A stretch of DNA of 64,000 nucleotides from Curtobacterium sp. MCBA15_012 (GTDB lineage Bacteria > Actinomycetota > Actinomycetes > Actinomycetales > Microbacteriaceae): contig NZ_CP126267.1 of assembly GCF_001864935.2 (NCBI RefSeq), positions 2,046,001-2,110,000 on the forward strand. Reading direction: 5' to 3'. The notes beneath the pieces were generated by a model, which saw nothing but the letters and a program-made list of their open reading frames with translations, did no database searches and was not told the origin of the DNA. This document shows positions 1-8,498 of the stretch, piece after piece; positions within the stretch are counted from its first letter, which is position 1; every line of letters starts with the position of its first letter. The translations under genes were made by a program, and so were the position numbers.

Positions 1-380
1 GCCTCGGCGTCGGCGACGCGGTCCGCCTCGAGGATCGTCACGACGGGGTGCAGCTCCGCGGCGGTCAGCTCGCCGGTGCCGTCGCGGTGGACGTCGAGCG
101 CGGCGGTCGCGGTGTCGGTGTACTCGACGACCGTGAAGCCCTGCTGGACCGCGACGTACAGGTAGCTCATCATGTGGCACTGCGCGAGGGCCCCGAGGAG
201 CATCTCCTCGGGGTTCCACCGGTCGGCGTCGCCGCGGAACGTGGGGTCGGCGGAGCCGGGGACGTCGGGCTTGCCCGGCGCGGAGACGAGGTGCTCACGG
301 CCGTAGTCGCGGTAGCCGCTCGTCCCGGTGCCGCGGTCGCCGGTCCAGCGGACGGAGACCTCGTAGGAGTGGTCGCTCAC
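1..380 (-). CDS. OsmC-family peroxiredoxin-like protein (partial, 3' end outside window)
   Basis: The visible 126 residues begin at a GTG (378-380) and run off the left edge, so the C-terminal part is missing. The segment with NPEEMLLGALAQC is the typical OsmC/Ohr-family stretch carrying the first catalytic cysteine at the start of the central helix. The second cysteine would lie beyond the edge. OsmC proteins reduce organic hydroperoxides in the cytoplasm. The N-terminal YEVSVRWTGDRGTG strand pattern also fits. The gene diverges from the asparaginase-type gene, with an unusual adenine-free tract between them. A weak AGGG lies upstream of the GTG. It could belong to a YhfA/OsmC-like subgroup rather than true OsmC; the missing C-terminus prevents a decision. 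Confidence 0.8.
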   Translation of the reverse strand, partial: MSDHSYEVSVRWTGDRGTGTSGYRDYGREHLVSAPGKPDVPGSADPTFRGDADRWNPEEMLLGALAQCHMMSYLYVAVQQGFTVVEYTDTATAALDVHRDGTGELTAAELHPVVTILEADRVADAE

Positions 381-510
381 GGTGGCCCTTCGTCGGTGGT
401 GCGGTGCTGTCGGTGCCGGTGCCGGTGGCGGCGGTGGCGGCGGCGGTGCGGTGGTGGCGGTGCGGTGGTGGCGGTGCGGTGGTGGCGGTGCTGGCGGCGC
501 GGTCGTCGGT
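380..510. repeat. Adenine-free G/T-rich tract with three 14-bp tandem units
   Basis: From 380 to 510 the + strand contains no adenine. Within it, 448-489 is three tandem copies of GCGGTGGTGGCGGT, flanked by looser GGT/GGC runs. The many GG doublets could support a two-layer G-quadruplex on the + strand (inference). It lies between two divergent genes, upstream of the asparaginase -10 element. Confidence 0.85.
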
Positions 511-515
511 ACGCT
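510..515 (+). promoter_or_regulatory. -10 element of the asparaginase-type gene, leaderless
   Basis: TACGCT (TANNNT type) is followed by exactly six bases and then the ATG at 522. Transcription would therefore start on or next to the A of the ATG. No Shine-Dalgarno sequence is present, in line with a leaderless mRNA. The same -10 plus six-base spacing recurs at several other genes in the window. Confidence 0.55.
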
Positions 516-521
516 TGCGCC

Positions 522-1514
522 ATGCCGGTGAGCCACGACGTCCGCACTGATCGCCATCCTCTCACCGCGGAGGGCTCGGTCGAGCTCGCGGTGCTCGACC
601 GGAACGGCTTCGACGAGAGCCGACACCTCGGTGCCGGCGTCGTCGTGGCCGCCGACGGCACGGTGCTCGACCGCGTCGGGGACCCGTCGGCGAGCATCTG
701 GCCGCGGTCCACGATGAAGCCCTTCCAGGCGCTCGCGATCCGGGCGGCCGGCGCGGACTTCAGTGACGAGGAACTCGTGCTGACCACGGCGAGCCACGCC
801 GGCACCGCGGCGCACCAGGCACTCGCCCTCCACATGCTCGAGTCGTTCGACCACGTCGAGGCCGACCTCGGCTGCCCGCCGGACATGCCCTTCGACCGCG
901 CGACCGGGCGGACCATGACCGAACCGCGTCGTCTCGCGATGAACTGCTCGGGGAAGCACGCGGGCATGCTCGCCGCGTGCCGGGTCAACGGCTGGGACGA
1001 GGCGTCGTACCTGGACCCGTCGCACTCCCTGCAGCGACGGGTCCGTGACGTCGTCGAGGCGTACACCGGCGAGGTCGTCGACGTGGTCGGGACAGACGGC
1101 TGCGGTGCACCGGTCTTCCCGTTGACGCTGACCGGCCTGGCGCGCGGCATCGCGGGCGTGACGGCCCGGAGTGACTCGGACAGCGCCGCCCTCGTGGACG
1201 CGGTGCTCGACCACCCGTGGGCGATCGACGGCGTGGGCCGGGCGAACACGGTCGCCATCGAGCGGCTCGGTGTGCTCGCGAAGTTCGGGGCCGAGGGCGT
1301 CATGGTGATGGGCCTGCCCGGTGGTCCGGCCGTCGCGGTGAAGACACTCGACGGCTCGCAACGGGCGGGCACCCTCGCAGCGTTGACCCTGCTCCAGCGC
1401 AACGGTCTGGTGGACGAGGCAGGGGTCGCCGACGTCATGGCTGCGACCGGCGAGCAGGTGCTCGGCGGCGGCGTCCCCGTCGGTGCCGTGCGCGCGGGGT
1501 CCGGGCTGCGCTGA
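522..1514 (+). CDS. Asparaginase (asparaginase II family)
   Basis: This 330-residue protein resembles the Rhizobium-type asparaginase family (PF06089), which hydrolyses L-asparagine to aspartate and ammonia and is unrelated to the E. coli AnsA/AnsB fold. Supporting blocks are SIWPRSTMKPFQ near residue 65, TTASHAGT near 87, MNCSGKHAGML near 140 and GTDGCGAPVFPL near 190. The frame stays open far upstream, but that part encodes only Gly/Arg-rich low complexity from the adenine-free tract. The ATG at 522 is chosen because the family similarity begins just after it and a -10 element sits six bases upstream. The gene stands alone and converges on the membrane-protein gene at 1600. The product is probably cytoplasmic, since no signal peptide is seen. 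Confidence 0.85.
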   Translation: MPVSHDVRTDRHPLTAEGSVELAVLDRNGFDESRHLGAGVVVAADGTVLDRVGDPSASIWPRSTMKPFQALAIRAAGADFSDEELVLTTASHAGTAAHQALALHMLESFDHVEADLGCPPDMPFDRATGRTMTEPRRLAMNCSGKHAGMLAACRVNGWDEASYLDPSHSLQRRVRDVVEAYTGEVVDVVGTDGCGAPVFPLTLTGLARGIAGVTARSDSDSAALVDAVLDHPWAIDGVGRANTVAIERLGVLAKFGAEGVMVMGLPGGPAVAVKTLDGSQRAGTLAALTLLQRNGLVDEAGVADVMAATGEQVLGGGVPVGAVRAGSGLR

Positions 1515-1599
1515 GCGCGCCAGAGCACCGACCGAGCCGGGCGGCCCCCGCACTGCACCTGCGGTGCTGCGCGGCGGCTCCGCAGACCTGTGCGGTGTC

Positions 1600-2601
1600 T
1601 CACGGCCCTCCCCCGCTCCGGGCGGGCACACGGGGAACGTGGTCCGGCTCGAGGAGCGGGAGCACCGGCTCGACGGCCCGCGCGACGGTGCCGTCACGGG
1701 TCCGCAGGGTGCACCCGTAGCGGCTGACCTCGACGAGGGCGTCCCACGCCCGCGGCAGCTGCTGGAGTCCGGGGACCAGGACGACGGTCACCGCGATCGC
1801 CGGCCCGTCGTCGACGAAGCCCACGGCGACGCTGTTGCCCGCGGGCAGCGGGGTCCCGGTGGACGACAGGGACGGCGTGCACGATCCGTCCGTCGGATCG
1901 ACCGCGATCGGCGGCGGGACAGCGACCACCGAAGTGCTCACGTCGCGGTGCACGTCGTCGGACGAGCACCACCGGACACGCTCGTCGCCGCCCGGTCCGG
2001 TGGCCTGGTCCTCCCCGGGCAGGACGGGCGCGGGCGACCCGCCGTCACGGGCGCTCAGGAGCTCGTCGGGGTCGGCCGATCCGGCGGCTCGGTCGCTGGC
2101 GAGCTGGTCGGCACCGGGCGGACCTCCCGCGCAGACACGCGCGAGCTGACCGGCGAGCCCGCGATGGACCGCCTCGGCCAGTGCGCCCCGTCCGAGGACG
2201 ACCACGTGCGTGCTCCGCCCGGGAGGCCCGACCGGCAGCGTCACTCCGGTGCCGTCGGGCAGGGTGCCCAGCACGAGCCCACCCGACGCGGACGCGGACG
2301 ACGACCACCCCGCTCCGGACCCGGACGGCTCCGGTGCGACGTCGGACCGAGCGGCGCCACCGAACGGATCCGGACCGGCGGGGGCGGTGATCCGGCGCGC
2401 ACGGCGGGAGGGCGGCTCTGCAGGAGCACGGAGTGGCCCGCTCTCCGGGGATCGACGCACCGCTGCGTCCAGCAACGCACAGCACGCGGCCGTCGCGAGC
2501 AGGACGGCGCGCTGCGGACCCCCCAGCGACGCCGCGAACCCCGCCACCACGAGGAGCACGGCAGCGGGGACGAGGAGCCAACGGGCGAGGGACGGGGACA
2601 C
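1600..2601 (-). CDS. Hypothetical membrane protein at the end of the kinase/MoxR cluster
   Basis: I do not recognise this 333-residue protein. It opens with two hydrophobic stretches (about residues 8-27 and 30-46), followed by a Pro/Ser/Ala-rich linker. A domain with a beta-strand-like VVVLGRG segment near residue 135 and two cysteines (near 228 and 283) follows. Codon third positions are strongly G/C, which supports a real gene. The GTG at 2601 is the first start giving the membrane helix but has no good ribosome site. Another GTG at 2702 overlaps the preceding stop, but in a frame that gives Arg/Pro-rich nonsense. As the last gene of the FHA/transglutaminase operon it may be a membrane partner of that system (inference from position). 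Confidence 0.55.
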   Translation of the reverse strand: MSPSLARWLLVPAAVLLVVAGFAASLGGPQRAVLLATAACCALLDAAVRRSPESGPLRAPAEPPSRRARRITAPAGPDPFGGAARSDVAPEPSGSGAGWSSSASASGGLVLGTLPDGTGVTLPVGPPGRSTHVVVLGRGALAEAVHRGLAGQLARVCAGGPPGADQLASDRAAGSADPDELLSARDGGSPAPVLPGEDQATGPGGDERVRWCSSDDVHRDVSTSVVAVPPPIAVDPTDGSCTPSLSSTGTPLPAGNSVAVGFVDDGPAIAVTVVLVPGLQQLPRAWDALVEVSRYGCTLRTRDGTVARAVEPVLPLLEPDHVPRVPARSGGGP

Positions 2602-2698
2602 CGCACCAGGGCACCACAGCCCCCCACCGTCGCGCGGTCGTCACGCCAGAACTGTGGAGACGGTTCCCCCACCACGAACGTGTGGAGGAACCGCCCGG

Positions 2699-4654
2699 TC
2701 ACTGCACCAGGAAGAACTGCTCCCCGATGTCGACCCGGGCACCGCGCTCGACGCGGTAGCGACGTCCCGGCTCACAACGGCGGATCGACCCGTCGATGTG
2801 CCGGATGACGGTGCCGTTGCCCGACGCCCGGTCCGAAACCCACAGGTCGTCGCCGTCTCGCCCGAACTCGAGGTGCGTCTTCGACACGGACTTGCCCGGG
2901 TCGTGGATCGTCAGCAGCTCGTCGAACCGCTCCGCCGGCTGCGGACGTGGGAGCCGTCCGAGCAGGCCCGAGCCGTGCACGTCGATCCTCTCGCCGGTGC
3001 TGAAGTGCAGGACGAACGGCGCGGTCGAGGTGTGCTTCGCGACGATGCGCGTCTCCTCGACGTCCTCGTCGTCGTCCACCTCGTCGTCGTCCACCTCGTC
3101 GTCGTCGCCGCTCGTCGGAGCGGTGACGGAGCCGATCGGCGGGAGGACCGGACCGGTCGAACCGGGCAGGGGCGGCAGCGGTGCAGCGGTGGGCGGACGG
3201 GACGACCAGGAGGCTGACGCCTGCGGAGCCGAGGGCGACGCGGTCGGGGCGTCCGGGACCGGCGGCAGCGGCGGCAGGACCACCCGCGGGGTCTCGTCGA
3301 CGTCCGCGCCGGTGTCGTCCGTCCCGTCGAGGTCAGCCGATGTGTCGAGGTCGCCTGACGCATCGAGGTCATCGGACGCGTCGAGGGCACCCGACGCGTC
3401 GAGGTCACGGCCGTCGTCCCGTCCGGACGGTCGTGCAGCCACCCCGTGCTCGCGGGCGGCACCCGGAACGTCGAGGTCGACCCGGTCGTCGCCAGCGAGG
3501 TGGTGGTCGGCGTCCCCCGCGACATCGGGCGCGACGGCGTCGTCACCGGCGTCACCGGCCGCGCCGGCGTCCGCCGCGTCGTCGGTGTCACCCGCTGCGC
3601 CGGCGTGCGTGTCGGTGTCCAGCTCGTCGTGGTCGGTGGCGGCCCAGTCCGGCCGTGCGATCGGCAGCGGGACGACCGGCCCGGTGAACGCAGCGGTCAC
3701 CGCGGGGCGCACCGCACCGCACTCCGCGCAGAAGATGTCGTCCGGCTCCAGGGTGTGACCGCAGACGTGACACGTCGTCGGACCACTGCCCGGGGTCACG
3801 AGCGGCGTGGGGCGCGGTGGTCGACGGTCGACGAGGGGCTCCACGACCGCGGTGTCCCCCGGCTGGGCTCCCTGGTCGGTCCCCGCGCTCGTCGAGGACG
3901 TGGTGGCCACGTCCTCGTCCCCCGTGGCAGGGGTCACGGGTTCGCGACCGATCCACCACGACGGCCGGGACGGCGCCACCGGTGCGGCTGGTGCCGGTGC
4001 GCTCCACGCCGGTGCGGCGGCCGGCGACCGCAGGTCGTCCCCGCCCGCTCCGGACGCGTCGGTGGAGGACCGCTCGTGGCGCTGCTGGCCTGCTGTCGGG
4101 TCGGTGGAAGCGCCGGAGGACGTGGCCCGGTCGAGGTCCGGTCGGGCGGCGGCCGGACGGTCGACGTCCGGACGGGCGGTCACCTCGTCGACGTCGGTCG
4201 ACGCGGCGGGTCCGGCAGGGTAGGCGTCCGGGTCGAGGGCCGGCTCGTCCGGTTCGGCCGACGGCTCGTCTCGGAAGCCGTCGCCGCCTGCGACGGCGTC
4301 GTGCCGCTGCCCGCTCGTCGGCACCACGGCAGGGGGTGCGGGACGGGCCGCGCGCGGGGCCTCGTCCGCGTACCCGCGTCCCGTCGGTCGGGGCCGGTCC
4401 GCCGCGCGGTCTGCACCGGTGAGCCACGCGCGCGTGGCCGGGTCGAGGGTGGCCTCGGGCAGCCAGGCGTCGGACGCGGGGTCGGTCCGGGTACCGTCGC
4501 GGCCGGGTTGCTGCAGGGGCGGCGGGGTGGCGTGGTCGTCGAGGGTCACGGGTGCCGGTCGGCGGTTCGCCGAGACGGTGACCGATCGGCCGCACTCACC
4601 ACAGAAGATCGCCCCGTCGGGGAGCATCGATCCGCAGTGTTCGCATCTGATCAC
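2699..4654 (-). CDS. Zinc-ribbon and FHA domain protein
   Basis: This 651-residue protein has a CxxC...CxxC zinc ribbon at residues 4-23 (CEHCGSML then CGECG). A long disordered Pro/Ala/Asp/Thr-rich linker follows, then a second ribbon near residues 288-310 (CHVCGHTL, CAECGAV). A very acidic segment (runs of D near 355-440 and 515-535) precedes a C-terminal FHA domain (about 560-651). The FHA part has the recognition residues GLLGR, SKTH and NGT, as expected for phospho-threonine binding. No transmembrane helix is seen, so it is probably cytoplasmic. Its ATG overlaps the stop of the transglutaminase-like gene by 4 bases, which implies translational coupling. It is a likely reader of phosphorylation by the kinase at 15348. 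The linker is rich in Thr that the kinase could modify (inference). Confidence 0.85.
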   Translation of the reverse strand: MIRCEHCGSMLPDGAIFCGECGRSVTVSANRRPAPVTLDDHATPPPLQQPGRDGTRTDPASDAWLPEATLDPATRAWLTGADRAADRPRPTGRGYADEAPRAARPAPPAVVPTSGQRHDAVAGGDGFRDEPSAEPDEPALDPDAYPAGPAASTDVDEVTARPDVDRPAAARPDLDRATSSGASTDPTAGQQRHERSSTDASGAGGDDLRSPAAAPAWSAPAPAAPVAPSRPSWWIGREPVTPATGDEDVATTSSTSAGTDQGAQPGDTAVVEPLVDRRPPRPTPLVTPGSGPTTCHVCGHTLEPDDIFCAECGAVRPAVTAAFTGPVVPLPIARPDWAATDHDELDTDTHAGAAGDTDDAADAGAAGDAGDDAVAPDVAGDADHHLAGDDRVDLDVPGAAREHGVAARPSGRDDGRDLDASGALDASDDLDASGDLDTSADLDGTDDTGADVDETPRVVLPPLPPVPDAPTASPSAPQASASWSSRPPTAAPLPPLPGSTGPVLPPIGSVTAPTSGDDDEVDDDEVDDDEDVEETRIVAKHTSTAPFVLHFSTGERIDVHGSGLLGRLPRPQPAERFDELLTIHDPGKSVSKTHLEFGRDGDDLWVSDRASGNGTVIRHIDGSIRRCEPGRRYRVERGARVDIGEQFFLVQ

Positions 4655-7113
4655 GGTGTGTCGTCCTCACTCGGCCGTCCACGACGCTCGCCGGCCTCCG
4701 GACCATGGTAGTCGCGCCGCCCCGGACGCCCCCGGTGGCCCAGGAGTCCCCGTCCGAGCCAGCCCGACTCTCCCGTCAGCGAGCGCAGTGAGACCGCTGC
4801 CCGCCACCGCTGGCGTCGCGTCCGTCCGTCGCGGAGGGACCGCACTGCCTCGGTCGCAGCACTCCACATCCGGTCGGCGGTGCCGTCGTCCGTGTCGTCC
4901 GGTCCGAACACCGAGCGGTCCGCCAACGCCGCGAGTCCGCTGCCACCCTCGCCCGGAGCTCCGACGACGGCCTCCCGGCGCGTGGCCGCACGCGAGACGT
5001 CGTGACCACGGTCGAGCAACGCATCGCGGTACTCGTCCCACGCACCGACGATCCGTGCGCGGGCACTCGGTGCGCGGCGACGGCGACGACGACGGAGCCG
5101 CTTGATCGACACGACCACCGCCGACGGGAGCAACACGAGGGCCGCGAGGCCGAGCACCGCGAGGACCCACGGCAGCGCGGCGAGGAGGATCTGCAGCCAG
5201 AGCGGTTGCACGGGTGGCGTGGTCCGGTCGCTCTGCGGCGGTGCCTGCTGGTCCTGGTCCTGCTGCTCGACGGGCGGCGGCGGCACGACCGTCTCGGGCC
5301 GGGTGACGGGCTCCGGCGTCTGGTCCTGTTCGTCGGGGATCTCGCGCACGACGGGGTTCGGGTTGAGCATCACCCAGCCCCACTGTGCGGTGTCGACCTC
5401 GAGGCGTGCGGTGACGTCGGACCCGCGGAACGTCGTCGTCGTGTCCGTCCCTCCGCTCGTCGCGGCGCCGGGGCCGGCGCCGCCACCGGAGTCGCCGCCG
5501 GAGTCGCCGCCGGCGGTGAAGCCCATCACGACCCGCGCAGGGAACCCGAGCTGCCGCGCGAGCAGGGCCGCCGCGACCGCGTACTGCTCCTGGTCGCCGA
5601 TCATCACGGGCGCCGTGAGGAGCTCCTGGATCCGGTCGGCGCCGTGTCCGGAACGGCTCGTGCGGTCGTCGCCGACACCGTGGCTGACGTAGCCGGTCCG
5701 CTGCAGCTCGCGGATCGCGTCGAGGAGCGCCGAACCGGGCGCCCCGGAGCCGGTCGCACCGGCCCGCTCCCGGACGGCGTCGGGGACACCGGTGGGGGTG
5801 GGGACGGAGGCCGTGCCCGGTCGCGCGGACGCGAGCTCGTCCTCCGACGGTTGGTCGGGCAGGACGGCGCGCAGTTCGTAGGTCGTCCCGTCGTCGACCC
5901 CGCCGACGACCGCGCCCGTGCTCGTCGTCCGGTCGTAGAAGAAGGCCCCGCGGTCCGCCTCGGCCTCGCGGCCGGTGAAGGTGACGGACGACAGGTCGCC
6001 GACGGTCGGGAGCCAGACACCGCGGTAGCCCTCGACGCGCACACCGACCCGGACGTCCGTCCCGGTGGTGCCGCTCGTGTCCACCGACGTGGGGACGCGC
6101 TCGAACGTGCCCGACGGCGAGGCGTCGTCGCTGCCGCCCACGCGGTAGACGACGCCGTCGTAGGTGTCGAGGGTCGCGATCCGGACGAACCCGCCGCGGG
6201 GCAGACCGGTGACGCGCAGCTGCGGCGCGTCGGACGTGCCGCGCTCCTCGTACGCCCGGAACCCGCTCAGCGGACTGACCTCGTCCCGGGGGTCGAAGGG
6301 CTTCACGACGTCGGTGCGGGCGACGGTGCGGGGCGCCGCGGGCGGTGCGACGAGCCCGAGGCCCGTCGCGACGACGGCCGCGGCGACGATGGTCCCCGTC
6401 CCGACGAGTGCGGGCCGCAACACCGATCGCCACACGGGCACCCGAGCGCCGACCGTCGCCGCGACGGCCGCGGCGCGTCGGACGTGCCGCACCGTCAGCG
6501 CCCAGACGAGCGCGATCCCGGCCAGGGCGACGGCGGTCGCGATCGACACGTCGAGGCGGGCGGGGCCGACGACGACACCGGCCCCGAACACGACGAACGC
6601 CGGGATGCTCGCCAGTTCCGGACGGGAGGCGCGGGTCGCCACGCTCACGGACGTCACCGTCGCGACGAGGAGCGTCACGAAGAACGGCACGAGCAGCGAC
6701 TCGTAGGACCCCACCGGCAGCGAGATGGTCACCAGCCGCTTCCAGTCGAGGGCGACCCCGGCGAACAGGTGCAGCAGTCCGGCGCCGCTCGGCAGGATCC
6801 CCACGGCTTCGCCGGGCACCGCTGCCGGCACACCCGTGAGGGCGAAGGCCGCGACCGTGGCTGCGCCGACGACGACGGCGGGGAGCCTGGCGAGCGCACC
6901 GCCGAGCGCGACCACGGAACCGGCGACGACCGCGGTCACGGCCGCGGTGGTCATCGCACCGTCCTGGTACACGGGCCACCAGGACGTGCTCGCGAGGGCG
7001 AGGAGGAGCCAGACGACCGCGGTGCTGATGACGACCCGCAGCGGCTCCCAGCGGGCCGCGGTCCGTCGGGCCGACCGGCGCGCACCGGCTCGTGTCTGCG
7101 TCGCGACGCTCAT
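4651..7113 (-). CDS. Transglutaminase-fold membrane protein lacking the catalytic triad
   Basis: This 820-residue protein has TgpA-like architecture. About six to seven N-terminal transmembrane helices lie in residues 25-250. An extracytoplasmic transglutaminase-like domain follows (about 400-600), then a Pro/Gln-rich linker, another helix near 650-675 and a basic cytoplasmic tail. The fold is recognisable around GDQEQYAVAAALLARQLGFP and GWVMLNPNP, but the active site is changed. The Cys position in the usual GxCxQ[FY]A motif is Gln508, the His of HAWVEV is Thr568, and the Asp of W[VI]xxDPT is Asn584. It should not crosslink or cleave by the usual chemistry and may bind peptides or act as a scaffold (inference). 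It overlaps the DUF58 gene upstream and the zinc-ribbon FHA gene downstream by 4 bases each. Confidence 0.85.
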   Translation of the reverse strand: MSVATQTRAGARRSARRTAARWEPLRVVISTAVVWLLLALASTSWWPVYQDGAMTTAAVTAVVAGSVVALGGALARLPAVVVGAATVAAFALTGVPAAVPGEAVGILPSGAGLLHLFAGVALDWKRLVTISLPVGSYESLLVPFFVTLLVATVTSVSVATRASRPELASIPAFVVFGAGVVVGPARLDVSIATAVALAGIALVWALTVRHVRRAAAVAATVGARVPVWRSVLRPALVGTGTIVAAAVVATGLGLVAPPAAPRTVARTDVVKPFDPRDEVSPLSGFRAYEERGTSDAPQLRVTGLPRGGFVRIATLDTYDGVVYRVGGSDDASPSGTFERVPTSVDTSGTTGTDVRVGVRVEGYRGVWLPTVGDLSSVTFTGREAEADRGAFFYDRTTSTGAVVGGVDDGTTYELRAVLPDQPSEDELASARPGTASVPTPTGVPDAVRERAGATGSGAPGSALLDAIRELQRTGYVSHGVGDDRTSRSGHGADRIQELLTAPVMIGDQEQYAVAAALLARQLGFPARVVMGFTAGGDSGGDSGGGAGPGAATSGGTDTTTTFRGSDVTARLEVDTAQWGWVMLNPNPVVREIPDEQDQTPEPVTRPETVVPPPPVEQQDQDQQAPPQSDRTTPPVQPLWLQILLAALPWVLAVLGLAALVLLPSAVVVSIKRLRRRRRRRAPSARARIVGAWDEYRDALLDRGHDVSRAATRREAVVGAPGEGGSGLAALADRSVFGPDDTDDGTADRMWSAATEAVRSLRDGRTRRQRWRAAVSLRSLTGESGWLGRGLLGHRGRPGRRDYHGPEAGERRGRPSEDDTP

Positions 7114-8498
7114 GCCGCGCCCTGCCGGTGCAGTGCGTGCCGGAGGTCGTCGAGGTACCCGACGGTGACGACCGTCAGGCCCGCGATGCGGAGGAGACCG
7201 GGTCGCGCCTCGGGTTCGCAGACGACCGCGACGACCTCGACGCCGACGGGGAAGCGCGTGGCCGCGAGGCGGAGCGCGGCGAGTCCGACGGTCGACCCCA
7301 CCACGAGGAACGCGACCGAGATCCCGGCCGTGTCCGCGCCGACGATCCGGGCGACCTCGGCGACGGGCAGGCAGGAGTCGGAGAGCCCGACGGTGGCGAA
7401 CGCGTCGAGGAGCCGGGTCGGCGTGACCGTCGGCAGCTGCTGCACCGCGTAGACCGCGCGCTTGGCGTACGCGGGTGTCGGTGCCGAGACGACGACCGAC
7501 ACGTCGCGGCCGTCACGCACCGCACGCGCGCCGAGCGAGGCCGCCGCACTGACCGCGAGCTCGAACTCGTCGTCGTCCGCGTACTCGCTCCGCGAGACGC
7601 CGAGTGCGACCACGAGGTGCGATCGCCGGGTGTCCTCGAACTGCCGCACCATGAGGGCACCCGACTTCGCGGTCGACCGCCAGTGGATCGTCCGGGGGTC
7701 GTCACCGGGGACGTACTCGCGGACGGCGTGGAACGCGATGTCCGACGGCGAGAGGTCGCTCGTCGCCTGCCCCTCGAGGTCACGCACGAGACCGGTGCTC
7801 GTCGACGGGACGGCGATCGTCCGCGGGTGCACGATCACCTGTTCGCGGCGCGTCCAGACGACCTCGCGGCGGACCAGCCCGACCGGGTCGGCGCGGACCC
7901 CGGTGACCGGCCCGACGTCGAGGACCCCTCGGCGCACCGTCGACACGGGGACGTGCTGTTCGGACGTGCCGCGCGGTGCGATCGCCGGGAAGGCGACGTC
8001 GACGAGCCCCGTGCCGACCGGGACCTCGACGGTCGTCGGCACCGACGGCAGGCGCGCAGGGTTCTCGGCCGTCACCACCACGGTGGCCTGGTCCCCGACC
8101 GCGACGCGGTGCTGCGGCAGGTCCATCCGCACGACGAGGCGCGAACGCCCGACGAGCGCGACGGCCGCGACGACCGCGAGCACGGCACCCGCGAAGCCGA
8201 CCACGACGACCTCGCGCAGCCCGAACCGGTACCCCGCGACGAACGCGACGAACGTGACCAGGGCGACCGCCCAACCCAACCCGGTGACCACGGAGGTGAC
8301 CGCCGTCCACCCACGTCGGACGAGCCTCCAGACCGTCGACCAGGCCTTGGCGAGGCCGACGACCGCGTCGGCCACGACGCCGTCCCGCTCACCGACGAGC
8401 CGGGTCCGCACGTTGGTGAGGCCCGCGACGGTCCCGGTGCGGTCCGCCGCGTCGCCGGCACGGCGCGACCTGGTGGCGGTGGGGCGGTGGTCCGTCAC
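7110..8498 (-). CDS. DUF58 domain membrane protein
   Basis: This 462-residue protein has two adjacent hydrophobic helices near residues 68-110 and then a beta-rich stretch. The DUF58 signature follows, with EYVPGDDPRTIHWRSTAKSG near residues 258-277. DUF58 proteins usually accompany MoxR ATPases and carry a degenerate VWA-like fold. The pair is thought to help assemble or activate membrane or secreted complexes, though the exact role is unknown. The GTG at 8498 forms a GTGA overlap with the MoxR stop, and its own stop overlaps the next start the same way. The MoxR-DUF58-transglutaminase trio is therefore made from one message. The frame stays open much further upstream but runs through MoxR in the wrong frame. 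Confidence 0.9.
   Translation of the reverse strand: MTDHRPTATRSRRAGDAADRTGTVAGLTNVRTRLVGERDGVVADAVVGLAKAWSTVWRLVRRGWTAVTSVVTGLGWAVALVTFVAFVAGYRFGLREVVVVGFAGAVLAVVAAVALVGRSRLVVRMDLPQHRVAVGDQATVVVTAENPARLPSVPTTVEVPVGTGLVDVAFPAIAPRGTSEQHVPVSTVRRGVLDVGPVTGVRADPVGLVRREVVWTRREQVIVHPRTIAVPSTSTGLVRDLEGQATSDLSPSDIAFHAVREYVPGDDPRTIHWRSTAKSGALMVRQFEDTRRSHLVVALGVSRSEYADDDEFELAVSAAASLGARAVRDGRDVSVVVSAPTPAYAKRAVYAVQQLPTVTPTRLLDAFATVGLSDSCLPVAEVARIVGADTAGISVAFLVVGSTVGLAALRLAATRFPVGVEVVAVVCEPEARPGLLRIAGLTVVTVGYLDDLRHALHRQGAA

Noticed and set aside
2241..2702. A GTG at 2702 overlapping the zinc-ribbon FHA stop as GTGA
   Set aside because: The overlap looks attractive, but the frame gives Arg/Pro/Ser-rich nonsense while the 2601 frame gives a membrane protein with proper third-position bias.
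4651..7113. Frameshift as the reason for the missing transglutaminase residues
   Set aside because: The frame is continuous through all three motif regions, flanking residues match the family, and overlaps with both neighbours are intact. The residues are substituted, not lost.
5002..7452. An 816-codon plus-strand open frame over the transglutaminase-fold gene
   Set aside because: Shadow frame with Arg/Gly/Asp bias. The minus strand has membrane helices and fold motifs.
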